Shown: positions 34,104 through 44,437 of the stretch, in pieces
Position numbering within the stretch: the stretch's first letter is position 1
Layout: each line of letters opens with the position of its first letter
NCBI GenBank assembly: GCA_963756115.1
Contig: CAVWMN010000009.1
Location: forward strand, 124,001-188,000
Length of the DNA stretch: 64,000 bases
From: JTS-RE37 sp963756115
GTDB taxonomy: Bacteria > Bacteroidota > Bacteroidia > Flavobacteriales > Flavobacteriaceae
Direction: 5' to 3'
Translations under genes and position numbers: made by a program
Notes under the pieces: model-generated
What the model saw: the letters and a program-made list of their open reading frames with translations, nothing else
Told to the model about the DNA's origin: nothing
Databases searched by the model: none

Positions 34104-36425
34104 ATGAAAAAATTATTTTTATTTTTAATGTTGATTCCACTAATCAGTTGGGGCCAAAACAAAACGATTAGCGGAGTTATAACCGACGGAAGCGAAGCTT
34201 TGCCGGGCGTAAATATTGTCGAAAAAGGAACGACCAACGGGGTTACGACCGATTTTAACGGAAATTTCGAGATTACCGTAGCTACCGGTGCCACACTTGA
34301 ATTCTCGTACATCGGCTACAAAACACAAGAGATGGTCGTGGGAGACGAAGCCACTATGAACATAGCTATGCAAGAAGATGCACAGGCTTTGGACGAGGTG
34401 GTGGTACAGGGTTTTACCGGCGTTGTAGGTAAAGCGAGAAAGCGAACATCCACGATACAGACCACTCCTGAAACGGTCACGGCATTTAATGCCGACGGCA
34501 TTGAAAAGGCCGGTATTAATAATGTAGCCAACTTTGCCAATCTTGTCCCCAATTTGAAGCTGAGTGAAAGTCAAGCCATAGGTGTAAATTCATTGGTCAT
34601 TCGAGGTATTCCCCAAATACGTAATACGGATGCTCCGGTAGCTTTCGTCATTGACGGGGTTACCATAGCTGACCCAAGTTTGTTAAATCAAGAATTGTTC
34701 GATTTGGCTCTGATAGAAGTCGTAAAAGGTCCACAGGGGGCACTTTATGGTAAAAATGCAATCGGTGGAGCCATTAATATTTACTCCAAAGAACCTACCA
34801 ACACGATGAAAAACAAAGTAACCTTGGGTTATGGAAATGGAAATGCTCTGACAGGGGGTTTTGTATCATCAGGGGCCATCAAAAAAGACAAGGTTTTCTA
34901 CCGTCTTTCAACACAATATAAAAACTTTGATGGCTTGTTGACCAATGAATTTTTAGACAAAAAAGTGGACTTCAGAAAAGAGTTTACGCTCAGAGGACAA
35001 ATGATGTTCAAGTTGTCATCGCGATTTAAGGCCAATGTTACCGCCCAGTATATCGATTCTAAGGGCGGAGCTACGTATTATTCCACAAACCCTAGTTCTG
35101 CGGATAATGATTTCTTCGCTGAAGGTCTGGATTATTTGAGTCCAAATCCTGAAGATGGAAATAATGTCATTTCCCAGGATATATTTGGAGAGTCTGAAAT
35201 GCAGAACTTTTATACCAATCTTAATTTAGAATACAGTTTAGACAACGTAAAACTACAAAGTATAACCTCGTATAATGATGTTAAAAGACAAACGCTTGGC
35301 GATCTTGATTTTATACAGGAATTTTTTCTTGATCAAGGCGAAACCAATGACACCAAATCATTTAACCAAGAGCTACGTTTGACCAATAGAAAAACCGATA
35401 CAAAGTTCGATTGGAGCTTAGGCGGGTTTTATCAAAATGTAGAACGACCATTTTTTCAAAGTGATTTCTTTTTAAGTGATGAATTTGCGGTTACAGATTA
35501 TATTGCCACATTCAAGACGTTGGCTGTTTTCGGTTTCTTCGATTATAAATTGACTGATAAGTTGACTGCTTCGGCAGGTCTGCGTTTTGATAGCGATACA
35601 TTTGATTTAAATGATTTATTGAATGGGCAAACGGATGAGAAAAAAGATAACGTACTGCAACCTAAAGTCTCTTTATCATATCAGTCCACCGAAAACGTAT
35701 TGCTTTATGCAAACTATGGTCGCGGCTATCGCGCCGGAGGCTTTAACCCCAAAGTAACCCCATTATTCAACAGGGATTTTAAAGGGGAATTTTCTGATAA
35801 TTTTGAACTAGGTTTTAAATCTTCATCATGGAATAATCGCTTTATCTTGAATGGGGCTGTATTTTATTCTGATTTTACGAACAGACAACAATTTGCTATT
35901 ACCAATGATGACTTTACCCCAGGTAACTTTAACTATGATAAGAGTACGATTTTCGGATTTGAATTCGACACCAAAACCAGGGTATCGAAGTATTTGGATG
36001 TATTGTTCAATTACGGATTCGTAAAATCTAAAATTAAAGAAGGTGGCGCTACGGGAGGTGCGAGTGGAACTGAAAGGGATCTTAATCAATTTAATGATAA
36101 CAATACCTCATTAGTTCCGCAAAATAATTTTAATATAGGTTTAGCATCGAGCATTCCATTCAATGAGAAAACTACATTAGACCTTAGTGTAAACTACAAC
36201 GGAACTGGAAAAATATACTGGGAAGATTCCAATTCTCCCGATTTCACTTCCAACGCCTATCAATTGTTGGATGCACAGGCAAGCCTTTCCATTAATAAAA
36301 TCAAATTGTCTTTATGGGCTAGAAATATTTTAGACCAAAAATATTATTTAGAATATTCTGATGCTGGTTTTGGTTGGCTAGGAACGCCTGCTACGGTAGG
36401 TACTACTTTCTCTTATAGTTTCTAG
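34104..36425 (+). CDS. TonB-dependent outer-membrane receptor
   Basis: 773 residues. A signal peptide (about 1-18, ending SWGQ) is followed by a carboxypeptidase-D-like domain (TISGVITDGSEALPGVNIVEKGTTNGVTTDFNGNFEI), the TonB-box region DEVVVQGFTG, the plug (LVIRGIPQIRNTDAPVAFVIDG, LFDLALIEVVKGPQGALYGKNAIGGAINIYSK) and the barrel (YANYGRGYRAGGFNPK). It is shorter than SusC and has no SusD partner. The genes after it encode peptidases, a permease and arginine-catabolic enzymes, so a peptide or amino-acid-derived ligand is more likely than a glycan. It is first of an apparent seven-gene plus-strand operon; the next start is 36 bp after its stop. Confidence 0.93.
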   Translation: MKKLFLFLMLIPLISWGQNKTISGVITDGSEALPGVNIVEKGTTNGVTTDFNGNFEITVATGATLEFSYIGYKTQEMVVGDEATMNIAMQEDAQALDEVVVQGFTGVVGKARKRTSTIQTTPETVTAFNADGIEKAGINNVANFANLVPNLKLSESQAIGVNSLVIRGIPQIRNTDAPVAFVIDGVTIADPSLLNQELFDLALIEVVKGPQGALYGKNAIGGAINIYSKEPTNTMKNKVTLGYGNGNALTGGFVSSGAIKKDKVFYRLSTQYKNFDGLLTNEFLDKKVDFRKEFTLRGQMMFKLSSRFKANVTAQYIDSKGGATYYSTNPSSADNDFFAEGLDYLSPNPEDGNNVISQDIFGESEMQNFYTNLNLEYSLDNVKLQSITSYNDVKRQTLGDLDFIQEFFLDQGETNDTKSFNQELRLTNRKTDTKFDWSLGGFYQNVERPFFQSDFFLSDEFAVTDYIATFKTLAVFGFFDYKLTDKLTASAGLRFDSDTFDLNDLLNGQTDEKKDNVLQPKVSLSYQSTENVLLYANYGRGYRAGGFNPKVTPLFNRDFKGEFSDNFELGFKSSSWNNRFILNGAVFYSDFTNRQQFAITNDDFTPGNFNYDKSTIFGFEFDTKTRVSKYLDVLFNYGFVKSKIKEGGATGGASGTERDLNQFNDNNTSLVPQNNFNIGLASSIPFNEKTTLDLSVNYNGTGKIYWEDSNSPDFTSNAYQLLDAQASLSINKIKLSLWARNILDQKYYLEYSDAGFGWLGTPATVGTTFSYSF

Positions 36426-36461
36426 TAGTGATTTAAAGGTAATTGATAAAACAAAAGTAAA

Positions 36462-37508
36462 ATGATTACAACTTATAATTCAGAAACAGCAAAACTCTCT
36501 AAGGTAATGATAGCGGAGATGTTTAAAGTTCAGCCGGGTGAAACTGTAGCTATTACAGGCGACAATGGGTCAGATAGAGATTTAGCTGATGCTTTAGCAG
36601 ATGCAACTTCCGCTGTAGGAGGTAAATCGTTAATCTTATGGACACCAAAAGCAGAACGAGACGGAGAAGCCGGTATGAAAGATTGGCCATCAGAAGTTTT
36701 AACAGCAGCCTTGAGCCGTGTTGATGTTTGGATCGAATTAAATTCTACCGTTTTTTTGTATTCAAGCATTTGGGAAAAAGCATTTGCGAATAACGATAAA
36801 TTAAGATATTTAATTATTGGAGAAAGTTCAATTCCATCTTTAGTACGAACTTTTGTAGGTTTTGATATCGGCATATTAGAACAATTTCTAAATAAAGTAA
36901 AAGAAATGACCATGAAAGCAAAAGTCATTTTAATTACCAGCACTAATGGCACCAAACTTTCTTATGAAACAGATCTCAATTATTCATTCGACATCGATAG
37001 TGGCGATTATTCGAAACCCATATTTGGTACAGCGCCAGGTTATGTGAATATTGTTCCTAAAACAAACTCCATGAATGGTAACATTGTTTTTGATATGATA
37101 CAGCATGCTGATGTGTATAACACAGACAATCATTTAGAATTTATAATGAAAGATGGTAGTATTGCTGAAGTAAAAGGCGGGTCAGAAGCTGAAAAATATA
37201 AAAAATATCTTGCTTCATTTAATGACCCAAATATGTATAAAATATCTCATAACATGTTGGGTTTTGGTCCAAATATTAGAAAATTATGTGGTGAAATTGT
37301 TGAAGATGAACGTATTTGGGGAGGCGTAGATTTTGGTTTTGGCCATACCAGCCCAATGGATATGCCGCCTTTAGGACAGCCTGCAAAATCTCATTTTGAT
37401 GGTGTTGTCGGAAAAGTAAGTATCTTTTTAGGTGATATTCAAATTGTAGATGACGGGGTTGTTTGCCACCCTGATTTGACCGATTTGGCAAGTCAACTTC
37501 TTAAATAA
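36462..37508 (+). CDS. M29-type metallopeptidase-family protein
   Basis: 348 residues. The C-terminal part holds the metal-ligand pattern of the M29 aminopeptidase fold: E in CGEIVEDERIWGGVDFGFGHTSP and the later H-F-D in SHFDGVVGKV. The same fold and ligands occur in 2,5-dihydroxypyridine 5,6-dioxygenase (NicX), which differs in activity. Because a dipeptidase and arginine-catabolic genes follow, an aminopeptidase-like or amide-cleaving role is favoured. No signal peptide is present, so it acts in the cytoplasm. It lies 36 bp after the TonB receptor and 98 bp before PepD. Confidence 0.75.
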   Translation: MITTYNSETAKLSKVMIAEMFKVQPGETVAITGDNGSDRDLADALADATSAVGGKSLILWTPKAERDGEAGMKDWPSEVLTAALSRVDVWIELNSTVFLYSSIWEKAFANNDKLRYLIIGESSIPSLVRTFVGFDIGILEQFLNKVKEMTMKAKVILITSTNGTKLSYETDLNYSFDIDSGDYSKPIFGTAPGYVNIVPKTNSMNGNIVFDMIQHADVYNTDNHLEFIMKDGSIAEVKGGSEAEKYKKYLASFNDPNMYKISHNMLGFGPNIRKLCGEIVEDERIWGGVDFGFGHTSPMDMPPLGQPAKSHFDGVVGKVSIFLGDIQIVDDGVVCHPDLTDLASQLLK

Positions 37509-37606
37509 GACAACTAGAGATATCCAATAATCAGCAAATCCCAAGGTAAATACGACGAATAGTATTTCAAAACTCTAGATCAAGCATTTGTAATTTCCCA
37601 TTTCCA

Positions 37607-39052
37607 ATGAAAATAAACACGCTAGAGCCTAGAATTATCTGGAACCACTTTATAGCTATAAATGCGATCCCCAGGGCATCCACGAAAGAAGAACAAATCA
37701 TTGCATATATGACCGCTTTTGGGAAGTCTTTGAATTTAGAAACCTCAGTAGATTCCATGGGTAATGTAATCATAAAAAAACCAGCAACGTCGGGATATGA
37801 AAATCGGAAAACTGTAATACTCCAAGGCCATTTGGATATGGTGCACCAAAAGGAAGCCACTTCCAATTTCGATTTTACCACCCAGGGTATTCAAATGTAT
37901 GTGGACGACGATTGGGTTAAGGCAAGGCAAACCACACTAGGTGCCGATAACGGAATTGGCGTAGCAACCATTATGGCCATTTTATCATCTAAGGAAAAAG
38001 CGCACCCGCCAATCGAGGCTTTATTTACGATTGATGAGGAAAAAGGAATGACGGGTGCCATGGCGTTAACCAAAAATCAGCTGACCGGAGAAATCTTGTT
38101 GAATCTCGATTCGGAAGAAGATGATATCATCACTATCGGATGTGCCGGAGGTGTTGATGTCGAGATTATCGGAAAGTACGAACTTAAAATCTTGGATGCC
38201 AAGGAATATCGGCTCTATGAAATTTCAGTCAACGGACTGACTGGAGGTCACTCTGGTGTCGACATCCACTTGAACCGAGCAAATGCTATTTTGGTACTCG
38301 CCGAATGCTTGGCTGAATTGACTTCAAGCTTGGATTGTCGGCTACATTCAATGAATGTTGGCTCGCTTACCAATGTTATACCTAGAAATGGTTCAACTGT
38401 AATAGCTATCCGCGAAGATAAACTATCGTTATTCCCACAAGAATTGGAAGCTATCCAAGGAAAACTCAAAAATAAATACGAGATCACTGACCCAGGATTG
38501 TCCATAATGTCAAAAATGGCTGAAAGTGCTACTGATGTCTTAGATGTTCAAACGCAAAAGAACGTGATTGATGCCCTATTAAATATGCCAAATGGCGTAT
38601 TTTCATGGACTCAAGGTGTAGATGGTTTGGTACAAACCTCCAATAATATTGCAATTGCCAAGATAGGCGAAGGCACTTATTTTCTAGCCTGTCATAGCCG
38701 AAGTTCTGTAGATTCTGAACGCAATGTTTTGGTAAAACTGATTCGTGATACCTTTTCATTTGCCAATGCGAGCGAAGTCGGCCCCTATCCAGGCTGGGAA
38801 CCCAAGCCCGATAGTTCTTTGTCGGAAATAGCAAAAAAGTGTTACGAAGAAATAAATGGACATCCACCTAAAATAGAATCAATACATGCCGGTTTGGAAT
38901 GTGGCATTCTATCCGGTACTTTCCCTCAGATGCAGATGATTTCTTTTGGTCCGAATATATTTGGGGCGCATTCCCCGGAAGAACGCGTACAGATAAGTTC
39001 CGTCCAGAAATTCTGGAAGTTTCTAAACAAACTAATACAAACGATTGAATAG
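37607..39052 (+). CDS. pepD: Aminoacyl-histidine dipeptidase (M20, PepD type)
   Basis: 481 residues, the normal PepD length. The two-zinc M20 site is visible: H and D in LQGHLDMVHQ, D in LGADNGIGVA, the Glu pair in FTIDEEKGMTGA, D in LNLDSEEDD and the final His in FGAHSPEERV. The dimerisation lid (GLTGGHSGVDIHLNRANA) lies in the middle. It cleaves dipeptides such as beta-Ala-His or other Xaa-His and unusual dipeptides in the cytoplasm. Upstream is the M29-type gene, and 8 nt after its stop the permease gene starts. In this operon it probably releases free amino acids from imported dipeptides. Confidence 0.93.
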   Translation: MKINTLEPRIIWNHFIAINAIPRASTKEEQIIAYMTAFGKSLNLETSVDSMGNVIIKKPATSGYENRKTVILQGHLDMVHQKEATSNFDFTTQGIQMYVDDDWVKARQTTLGADNGIGVATIMAILSSKEKAHPPIEALFTIDEEKGMTGAMALTKNQLTGEILLNLDSEEDDIITIGCAGGVDVEIIGKYELKILDAKEYRLYEISVNGLTGGHSGVDIHLNRANAILVLAECLAELTSSLDCRLHSMNVGSLTNVIPRNGSTVIAIREDKLSLFPQELEAIQGKLKNKYEITDPGLSIMSKMAESATDVLDVQTQKNVIDALLNMPNGVFSWTQGVDGLVQTSNNIAIAKIGEGTYFLACHSRSSVDSERNVLVKLIRDTFSFANASEVGPYPGWEPKPDSSLSEIAKKCYEEINGHPPKIESIHAGLECGILSGTFPQMQMISFGPNIFGAHSPEERVQISSVQKFWKFLNKLIQTIE

Positions 39053-39060
39053 ACCCTGCT

Positions 39061-40332
39061 ATGTCCGACCAATATACCAACACAAAAGTACAACCAAAAG
39101 ATTACAGGTCCGGTTGGGTGATTGCCTTGATTATTGCAGGTACGGGTCTTACGCTTACCATTTTTTATTTGGGTGCCGAAGTTGCTTTGGGTATCGGATT
39201 TAAAAAGGCACTATTAGCCTTTAGTATTTCTACTTTGATCCTATCGCTGCTGTGTCTGGCCACCTCGATAATCGGTAACCGTTCGCGGTTTTCGACCTAT
39301 ATGATTCTGTATTTCAGCTTTGGAAAACAAGGTGCAAAAATATTGAATTTCGTCTTTGGGCTAGTCCTTTTAGGTTGGTTTTCGGTCACATTGGAATTGC
39401 TCTCGGTAGCTGTAGTCGATACGGCCCAAGCAACTTTTGATATGGCATTACCACATTGGCCCATCATCATACTAATGGGGACATTGATTACCATTACTAC
39501 AATTTATGGAATCCAAAGCTTGGAACGGTTGACCAATTTGGCAGTGCCATTTTTAGCTGGATTTTTGATCTATGTGTATTATGTGAGCTTTCAAGAAGGA
39601 ATGCCCTTTACACAAATAGTTGATTTTGTCCCAGAAAATCCTACTATGACACTCTTTGAAGCTGTTGCCATACTTGTAGGGTCAACTGTATTTTTACCCG
39701 TTTTTCTGGCCGATTTCTCAAGATTCACCTATAATGACAAACATAGCTTAATTGCAGTTTTGGGGCTGCTCATTGGAAGCCCGTTTGCCCTATATTTTAG
39801 TGCGGTACCCGCCATTCAAACAGGCGAGGTCGATATCATAAAAATCATGACTAAATTCGATTTGGTGATACCCGCCTTTGCCTTATTGTTTTTATCGACT
39901 TGGGTGACTAATTCCTTGAATCTCTTTTCCGCTGCACTAGCCTTTTCCACCGTAAAAACAAAATGGAGCTATAAGAAATTGACCTTAATTGCCAGCGTTT
40001 TTGGAGTTTTATTCGCCTTAATGGGTATCACTGTGCATTTTTTTGTTTTCCTAAATGCTTTGGGAGTTTTAATTCCCTCGATTTCATCTATATATATGAT
40101 ACATTTCTTTTGGATTAAAAAACAACGATATGAATTCGAGGAGGTTGCAAGATTGGGACTTTGCCAGCGTTGATTAGTTGGGGTGTTGCTTCGGTCATCG
40201 CTTTTCTGTACCTATTTGGAATTGTTTCAATTGACACACGCCTATTTTGTGGATTCTTTCTTGTTGGGCGGTCTGATATATTTATTATTAAAGAGAAAAC
40301 AATTAAAAGGCAATCAAAATGAAACTAACTAA
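39061..40332 (+). pseudogene. CodB-like NCS1-type permease, two frameshifts near its 3' end
   Basis: Helices 1-10 are intact to about 40150 (SGWVIALIIAGTGLTLTIFYLGAEVALG, LVGSTVFLPVFLADFSRFTYND). The frame then shifts near 40155 (LPALISWGVASVIAFLYLFGIVSID continues in another frame) and returns near 40232 (HAYFVDSFLLGGLIYLLLKRKQLK). The two shifts compensate, giving a theoretical product of 423 residues ending at 40332, just inside the aminotransferase start. As read, translation stops at 40173 after 370 residues, losing the last two helices. The family imports cytosine, purines, allantoin or related compounds; the arginine genes next to it suggest an amino-acid-related cargo. Confidence 0.8.
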
Positions 40333-41590
40333 AACAGAGGGATTTATAGCAAAAGAGGCTAAGTACGGTGCACATAATTATCATCCACTTCCCGTTGTAC
40401 TTAGCAAAGGAGAGGGAGTTTTTGTATGGGACGTTGAAGGAAAAAAATATTATGATTTCCTTTCTGCCTATTCAGCGGTTAATCAGGGCCATTGCCATCC
40501 CAGAATCGTTGGCGCGATGATGGAACAGGCTCAGAATCTTACACTGACTTCGAGAGCCTTCTACAATAACTTGCTGGGAGCATTTGAACAATACGCTACC
40601 GAAACCTTTCATTTTGATAAGTTACTACCCATGAACACGGGGGCGGAGGCAGTAGAAACCGCAATCAAGATTTGTAGAAAGTGGGCCTATGAAAAAAAGG
40701 GCATCCAATAAAACGAGGCTGAAATTATCGTCTGTAATAATAACTTCCATGGCCGTACGACAACGATTATTTCATTTTCAAACGATCCAGTAGCACGCAA
40801 AAACTTTGGCCCTTATACGCAAGGTTTCTTAAAGATTGAGTATGATGACCTTGAAGCACTACGAGAAGCTCTTGAGAAAAATAAAAATGTAGCAGGATTC
40901 TTAGTAGAACCTATTCAGGGCGAGGCTGGAGTATATGTGCCCTCAGAAAATTATCTATTACAGGCTAAGGCCCTTTGTGAAGAACACAATGTACTTTTTA
41001 TTGCGGACGAAGTCCAAACAGGAATAGCTAGAACTGGCCGTTTATTGGCTACTTGCGGAAATTGCTCTTGTGCTGATAAACATTGTAGCGACACCCCAGA
41101 TGTCAAGCCCGATATATTGATTTTAGGAAAAGCAATTTCTGGTGGTGTCTACCCAATATCAGCGGTATTGGCTAACGATAATATTATGGAAGTGATACGA
41201 CCTGGCAACCATGGAAGTACTTTTGGAGGTAACCCAGTGGCAGCGGCCGTGGGAATCGCTGCTTTGCAGGTGGTAAAAGATGAAGGTTTAGCGGAAAATG
41301 CCTTTGAAATGGGAGAACTTTTCCGAAATGAGTTGAACAAATTTATTTCTGGTTCTGACTTGATAGCTAGCGTCCGTGGCAAAGGTTTATTAAATGCTAT
41401 TCTTGTTAACGATACTGAAGATAGTTCAACTGCTTGGGAACTATGTTTGGCTTTTAAAAGGAACGGGTTATTGGCTAAACCTACACACGGCAATATTATT
41501 CGATTTGCACCACCATTATTAATTAATAGGGAACAACTCTTAGAATGTGTTGAAATAATCAAAAATACCATAGAAACATTTTCAAAATGA
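40319..41590 (+). pseudogene. rocD: Ornithine aminotransferase with an in-frame stop (40709-40711)
   Basis: The frame is continuous from 40319 to 41590 except for one TAA after KKGIQ; a GAA would restore it (NEAEIIVCNNNFHGRTT follows in the same frame). The intact features include EVQTGIARTG with the PLP-region Asp, the Schiff-base Lys in LILGKAISGGVYP, and GNHGSTFGGNPVA. A Cys-rich insert (CGNCSCADKHC) is seen in other Bacteroidota ornithine aminotransferases. The enzyme converts ornithine to glutamate semialdehyde. It overlaps the arginase start by 4 nt, so the two genes act in one arginine route. A single-base nonsense change has probably inactivated it, unless read incorrectly. Confidence 0.85.
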
Positions 41591-42530
41591 GGAATTATAT
41601 AAGAATCGTAAAAAACCGTTCGGACATCGGTGCCGGAACCAGAGGTGCCGATATGGGCATTGATGCCATGGAAATCGCCGCTATAAATTCTGGAAACAGT
41701 TTCTTCAATAGGGCACCTTACATAGATGTCAAAACCCATAATGAAACCATTTATGACATGGTGCGTAATTCTTTTGCGAAGCGAATCGGGTTTGTGGTAG
41801 AGCAATGCAAGCGGGTTTCGGATATTGTCAGAGAAAGTACTTTTAGAGAAGGAATTTCCGTTGGTTTTATCAGGTGATCATTCATCAGCTTTAGGAACAA
41901 TATCAGGCATTAAAGCAGCATACCCAAAAGGTAGACTTGGCATAATTTGGATTGATGCCCATGCTGATTTGCATACGCCCTATACTTCCCCTTCAGGAAA
42001 TGTTCACGGTATGCCTTTGGCCGCTGCATTACAAGAGGATAATATTGGAATGAAACGTAATGACCCTGATAAAGAGACCAGTGCATCTTGGGAACAATTC
42101 AAAAAAATCGGAACAGATACACCAAAATTTCTTCCTCAGAGATTTGATTTATTTTGGAGTACGTGATACCGAGGAAGCGGAGAATGAATTGATTGACAAA
42201 AAGCATATAAAGAACTATACGGTGGCCGAAGTACGATTTAGGGGAATTCAAAATTGTATTCATGAGGCGATTAATAAGCTGTCTGGTTGTGATTTACTCT
42301 ATATTACTTTTGATGTTGATAGTTTGGACTGTGATTTTGTTTCGCGGGGTACAGGAACACCTGTTTCCTTCGGATTTAGCCCTGAAGAAGCGAAGGAACT
42401 GATTACGGGCTTTTTGAAATCCGAGAAGTTAGTTTGTGCAGAGTTTACCGAAGTGAACCCTTTATTGGATAACAAGGGCAACCTAATGGCTGAGACAGCC
42501 TTTGACATCCTGAACTCCTGTTTTAATTAA
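41587..42530 (+). pseudogene. rocF: Arginase with two frameshifts
   Basis: The three frames join as one arginase: 41587 to about 41840 (IRIVKNRSDIGAGTRGADMGIDAMEIAA), about 41840 to 42130 (FPLVLSGDHSSALGTISGIKAAYP, IIWIDAHADLHTPYTSPSGNVHGMPLA) and about 42130 to 42530 (LIYFGVRDTEEAE, LLYITFDVDSLDCDF). The manganese ligands are all present: GDHS, DAHAD and DVD. The shifts are one-base changes near 41840 and in 42115-42140. It would hydrolyse arginine to ornithine and urea, feeding the aminotransferase. It is probably inactive as written. Confidence 0.85.
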
Positions 42531-42567
42531 TCGATTTTGAGATATAATAATTCTTAAATAATACCGA

Positions 42568-43164
42568 ATGACAGATTTGGGTACTTCAATTTGGTCGACT
42601 GCAGTTTTGCTTTTCTTTCTGATGGATCCATTAGGGAATATTCCCGTTTTGCTTTCCGTATTAAAAGGAATTCCCCCGAAGCGCCAACGATTTATTATAA
42701 TTCGTGAACTATTAATTGCGCTGGTTATCTTGATAATCTTTCTTTTTGGAGGTCAAAGTATCCTGAGTTTTCTGCACTTACAACAAGAATCAGTAACTAT
42801 TGCCGGAGGAATCATTCTTCTGATTATTGGTCTGCGATTGATTTTTCCAAGTAAAGACGGAGTTATGGGCAAACAGCCGGGTGGGGAACCGCTTATTGTA
42901 CCGATAGCCATTCCTATGATTGCTGGACCTTCAGTCTTAGCAATGCTAATGCTTCTGACCCAGAATGGTTCCGGACGAATGTCGAATTGGCTATTTGCGG
43001 TTTTAATAGCTTGGGGGCTTTCTGCACTTATACTGTTAGCTGCTCCTTTTCTATATAAAATTCTTCGTGAGCGTGGCCTTCATGCTATAGAAAGATTGAT
43101 GGGAATGATTTTAGTGATGATGGCCGTTCAAATGCTAATCAATGGCATTAAAGTTCTTTTTTGA
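42568..43164 (+). CDS. MarC-family integral membrane protein
   Basis: 198 residues with six membrane helices. The MarC/YhgN signatures are visible: LLFFLMDPLGNIPVLLSVL near the start, GGIILLIIGLRLIFPS in the middle and PLIVPIAIPMIAGPSVLAMLMLL later. The function of this family is not established; early links to drug tolerance in E. coli MarC were not confirmed. It starts 37 bp after the arginase and ends just before a good terminator, so it closes the operon. Confidence 0.9.
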   Translation: MTDLGTSIWSTAVLLFFLMDPLGNIPVLLSVLKGIPPKRQRFIIIRELLIALVILIIFLFGGQSILSFLHLQQESVTIAGGIILLIIGLRLIFPSKDGVMGKQPGGEPLIVPIAIPMIAGPSVLAMLMLLTQNGSGRMSNWLFAVLIAWGLSALILLAAPFLYKILRERGLHAIERLMGMILVMMAVQMLINGIKVLF

Positions 43165-43199
43165 ACGTAGAATGAAATTCATATTAACGATTTAGAACT

Positions 43200-43227
43200 G
43201 TCCTAAAAAAAGAACGTTTTTTGGGAC
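43200..43227 (+). terminator. Terminator after the MarC gene
   Basis: An 11-bp stem (GTCCTAAAAAA at 43200-43210 with TTTTTTGGGAC at 43217-43227, one G-T pair) and a 6-nt loop, 36 bp after the MarC stop. It can function for the plus strand and perhaps for the convergent TPR gene. Confidence 0.65.
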
Positions 43228-43334
43228 ATCGGCTTTCTCGCTCATTCCGTTCTGAAGAGGCTTTGAAGTAGAACAGTAGCCAATAAACAGGATCAACATA
43301 CCCCACGGCCACTGCCCACTAATTAAAAAAACGT

Positions 43335-43781
43335 TCACTCCCTAAAATTCCGTTTCAGCCGGGAATCGATATACAAGGCGCTGTTCAGTAGGGAGTCCGC
43401 TTCTGCTTCCCTTCCCAGTTTACTTAGTGCCCGTGCTTTATTGGCCATAGCCGGGGCATAACCCGGATCTACCTGCAAAGCTTTATCGGCATTTTGAAGC
43501 GCAAGCTCATGCTGTCCGAGTTTGTGGTAAGCGCTGGCCTTGCTGCAATACGTGTATGGGTTGGAGGAATCCAGTAGCAACGCTCTGTCGTAACTCGCCA
43601 GCGCCTGTTCAGGCAGCCCTTTGTTTAAGAGCCGGGTGCCGTGGTTGGCCCATTCGAGGGATGTTTGCGGCTTTGATTCGCCTTTAGGTTCGCTATTCCC
43701 ATTTTTAGAATTTGGGCCGCCGCAAGCAACAATCAGGAGCAATCCAAAGGCAATCGGAAGTATGACCCTTATCCGTTTCAT
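43335..43781 (-). CDS. TPR-repeat lipoprotein
   Basis: 148 residues. A lipoprotein signal ends at about Cys20 (LLLIVACGG). About two and a half tetratricopeptide repeats follow: EWANHGTRLLNKGLPEQALASYDRALLLDSSNP, YTYCSKASAYHKLGQHELALQNADKALQVDPGY, and APAMANKARALSKLGREAEADSLLNSAL. It is probably a membrane-anchored protein-protein adaptor. It is convergent with the MarC gene and shows no link to it. The first 20 residues of the mature part are Ser/Gly/Lys-rich linker. Confidence 0.88.
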   Translation of the reverse strand: MKRIRVILPIAFGLLLIVACGGPNSKNGNSEPKGESKPQTSLEWANHGTRLLNKGLPEQALASYDRALLLDSSNPYTYCSKASAYHKLGQHELALQNADKALQVDPGYAPAMANKARALSKLGREAEADSLLNSALYIDSRLKRNFRE

Positions 43782-44246
43782 ATCCTATAAAACTAATGAA
43801 TTCCCGGCAGGACAACATCAATCACAGCTATCATTATCTCGTTGAAGTCGCGAACGGACCGGAAGTTGAAATATCTGAACTTTTAAAGTTCAAAAAAAAA
43901 GGAAAGTAGAATAGAATTTAACTTACCTGTTTATCTCAACTACGAGAGAAGGGAAAACGTTCTACAACACTCAATAAAAATAACGCTAGGGGTCGCTAAT
44001 GCTTGTTTTTATTGTCACGTTAGGCCAAATTCAACCGTACCTCAAAAAGAACGCTTTATTGGACTTATCGATTTCATATATAGCAATTTGATTTGTTTTG
44101 ATATAATAAATGGTTTTCCTAAATTTATAGGATAAAGAATTACATCACTTGTGCTTATTTGTATTAAAAATCGCAAAGAGGTGTGCAGCTTAAAATTAGC
44201 AAGGTAAAATATTGTAAGAGAGGATGTTATGACCTAATTTATAGGT

Positions 44247-44295
44247 CTGTCATCCCGACAAGCAGAAAGCCTGGAAATCTGTGATTTTCAGGCTT
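44247..44295 (+). terminator. CTGTCATCCCGAC box with hairpin, copy 2
   Basis: The box (44247-44259) is followed by the stem AAGCCTG (44267-44273 with 44289-44295), with an inner AAATC/GATTT stem in the loop, then a T-rich tail. The layout equals that of the copy at 30672-30740. Confidence 0.55.
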
Positions 44296-44437
44296 CTTTA
44301 TTTAGAGGTGTTGGTATTGGAACAGTGCCATAAACCGAAAAATTAAGAAGCCTAATAAAGGTGCAAGCCTTTAAGCTTTCTACCTGCCTGCCTGCCGGCA
44401 GGTTTCCAGCGCTGAATGAAAAAGGATAATCTAAATC

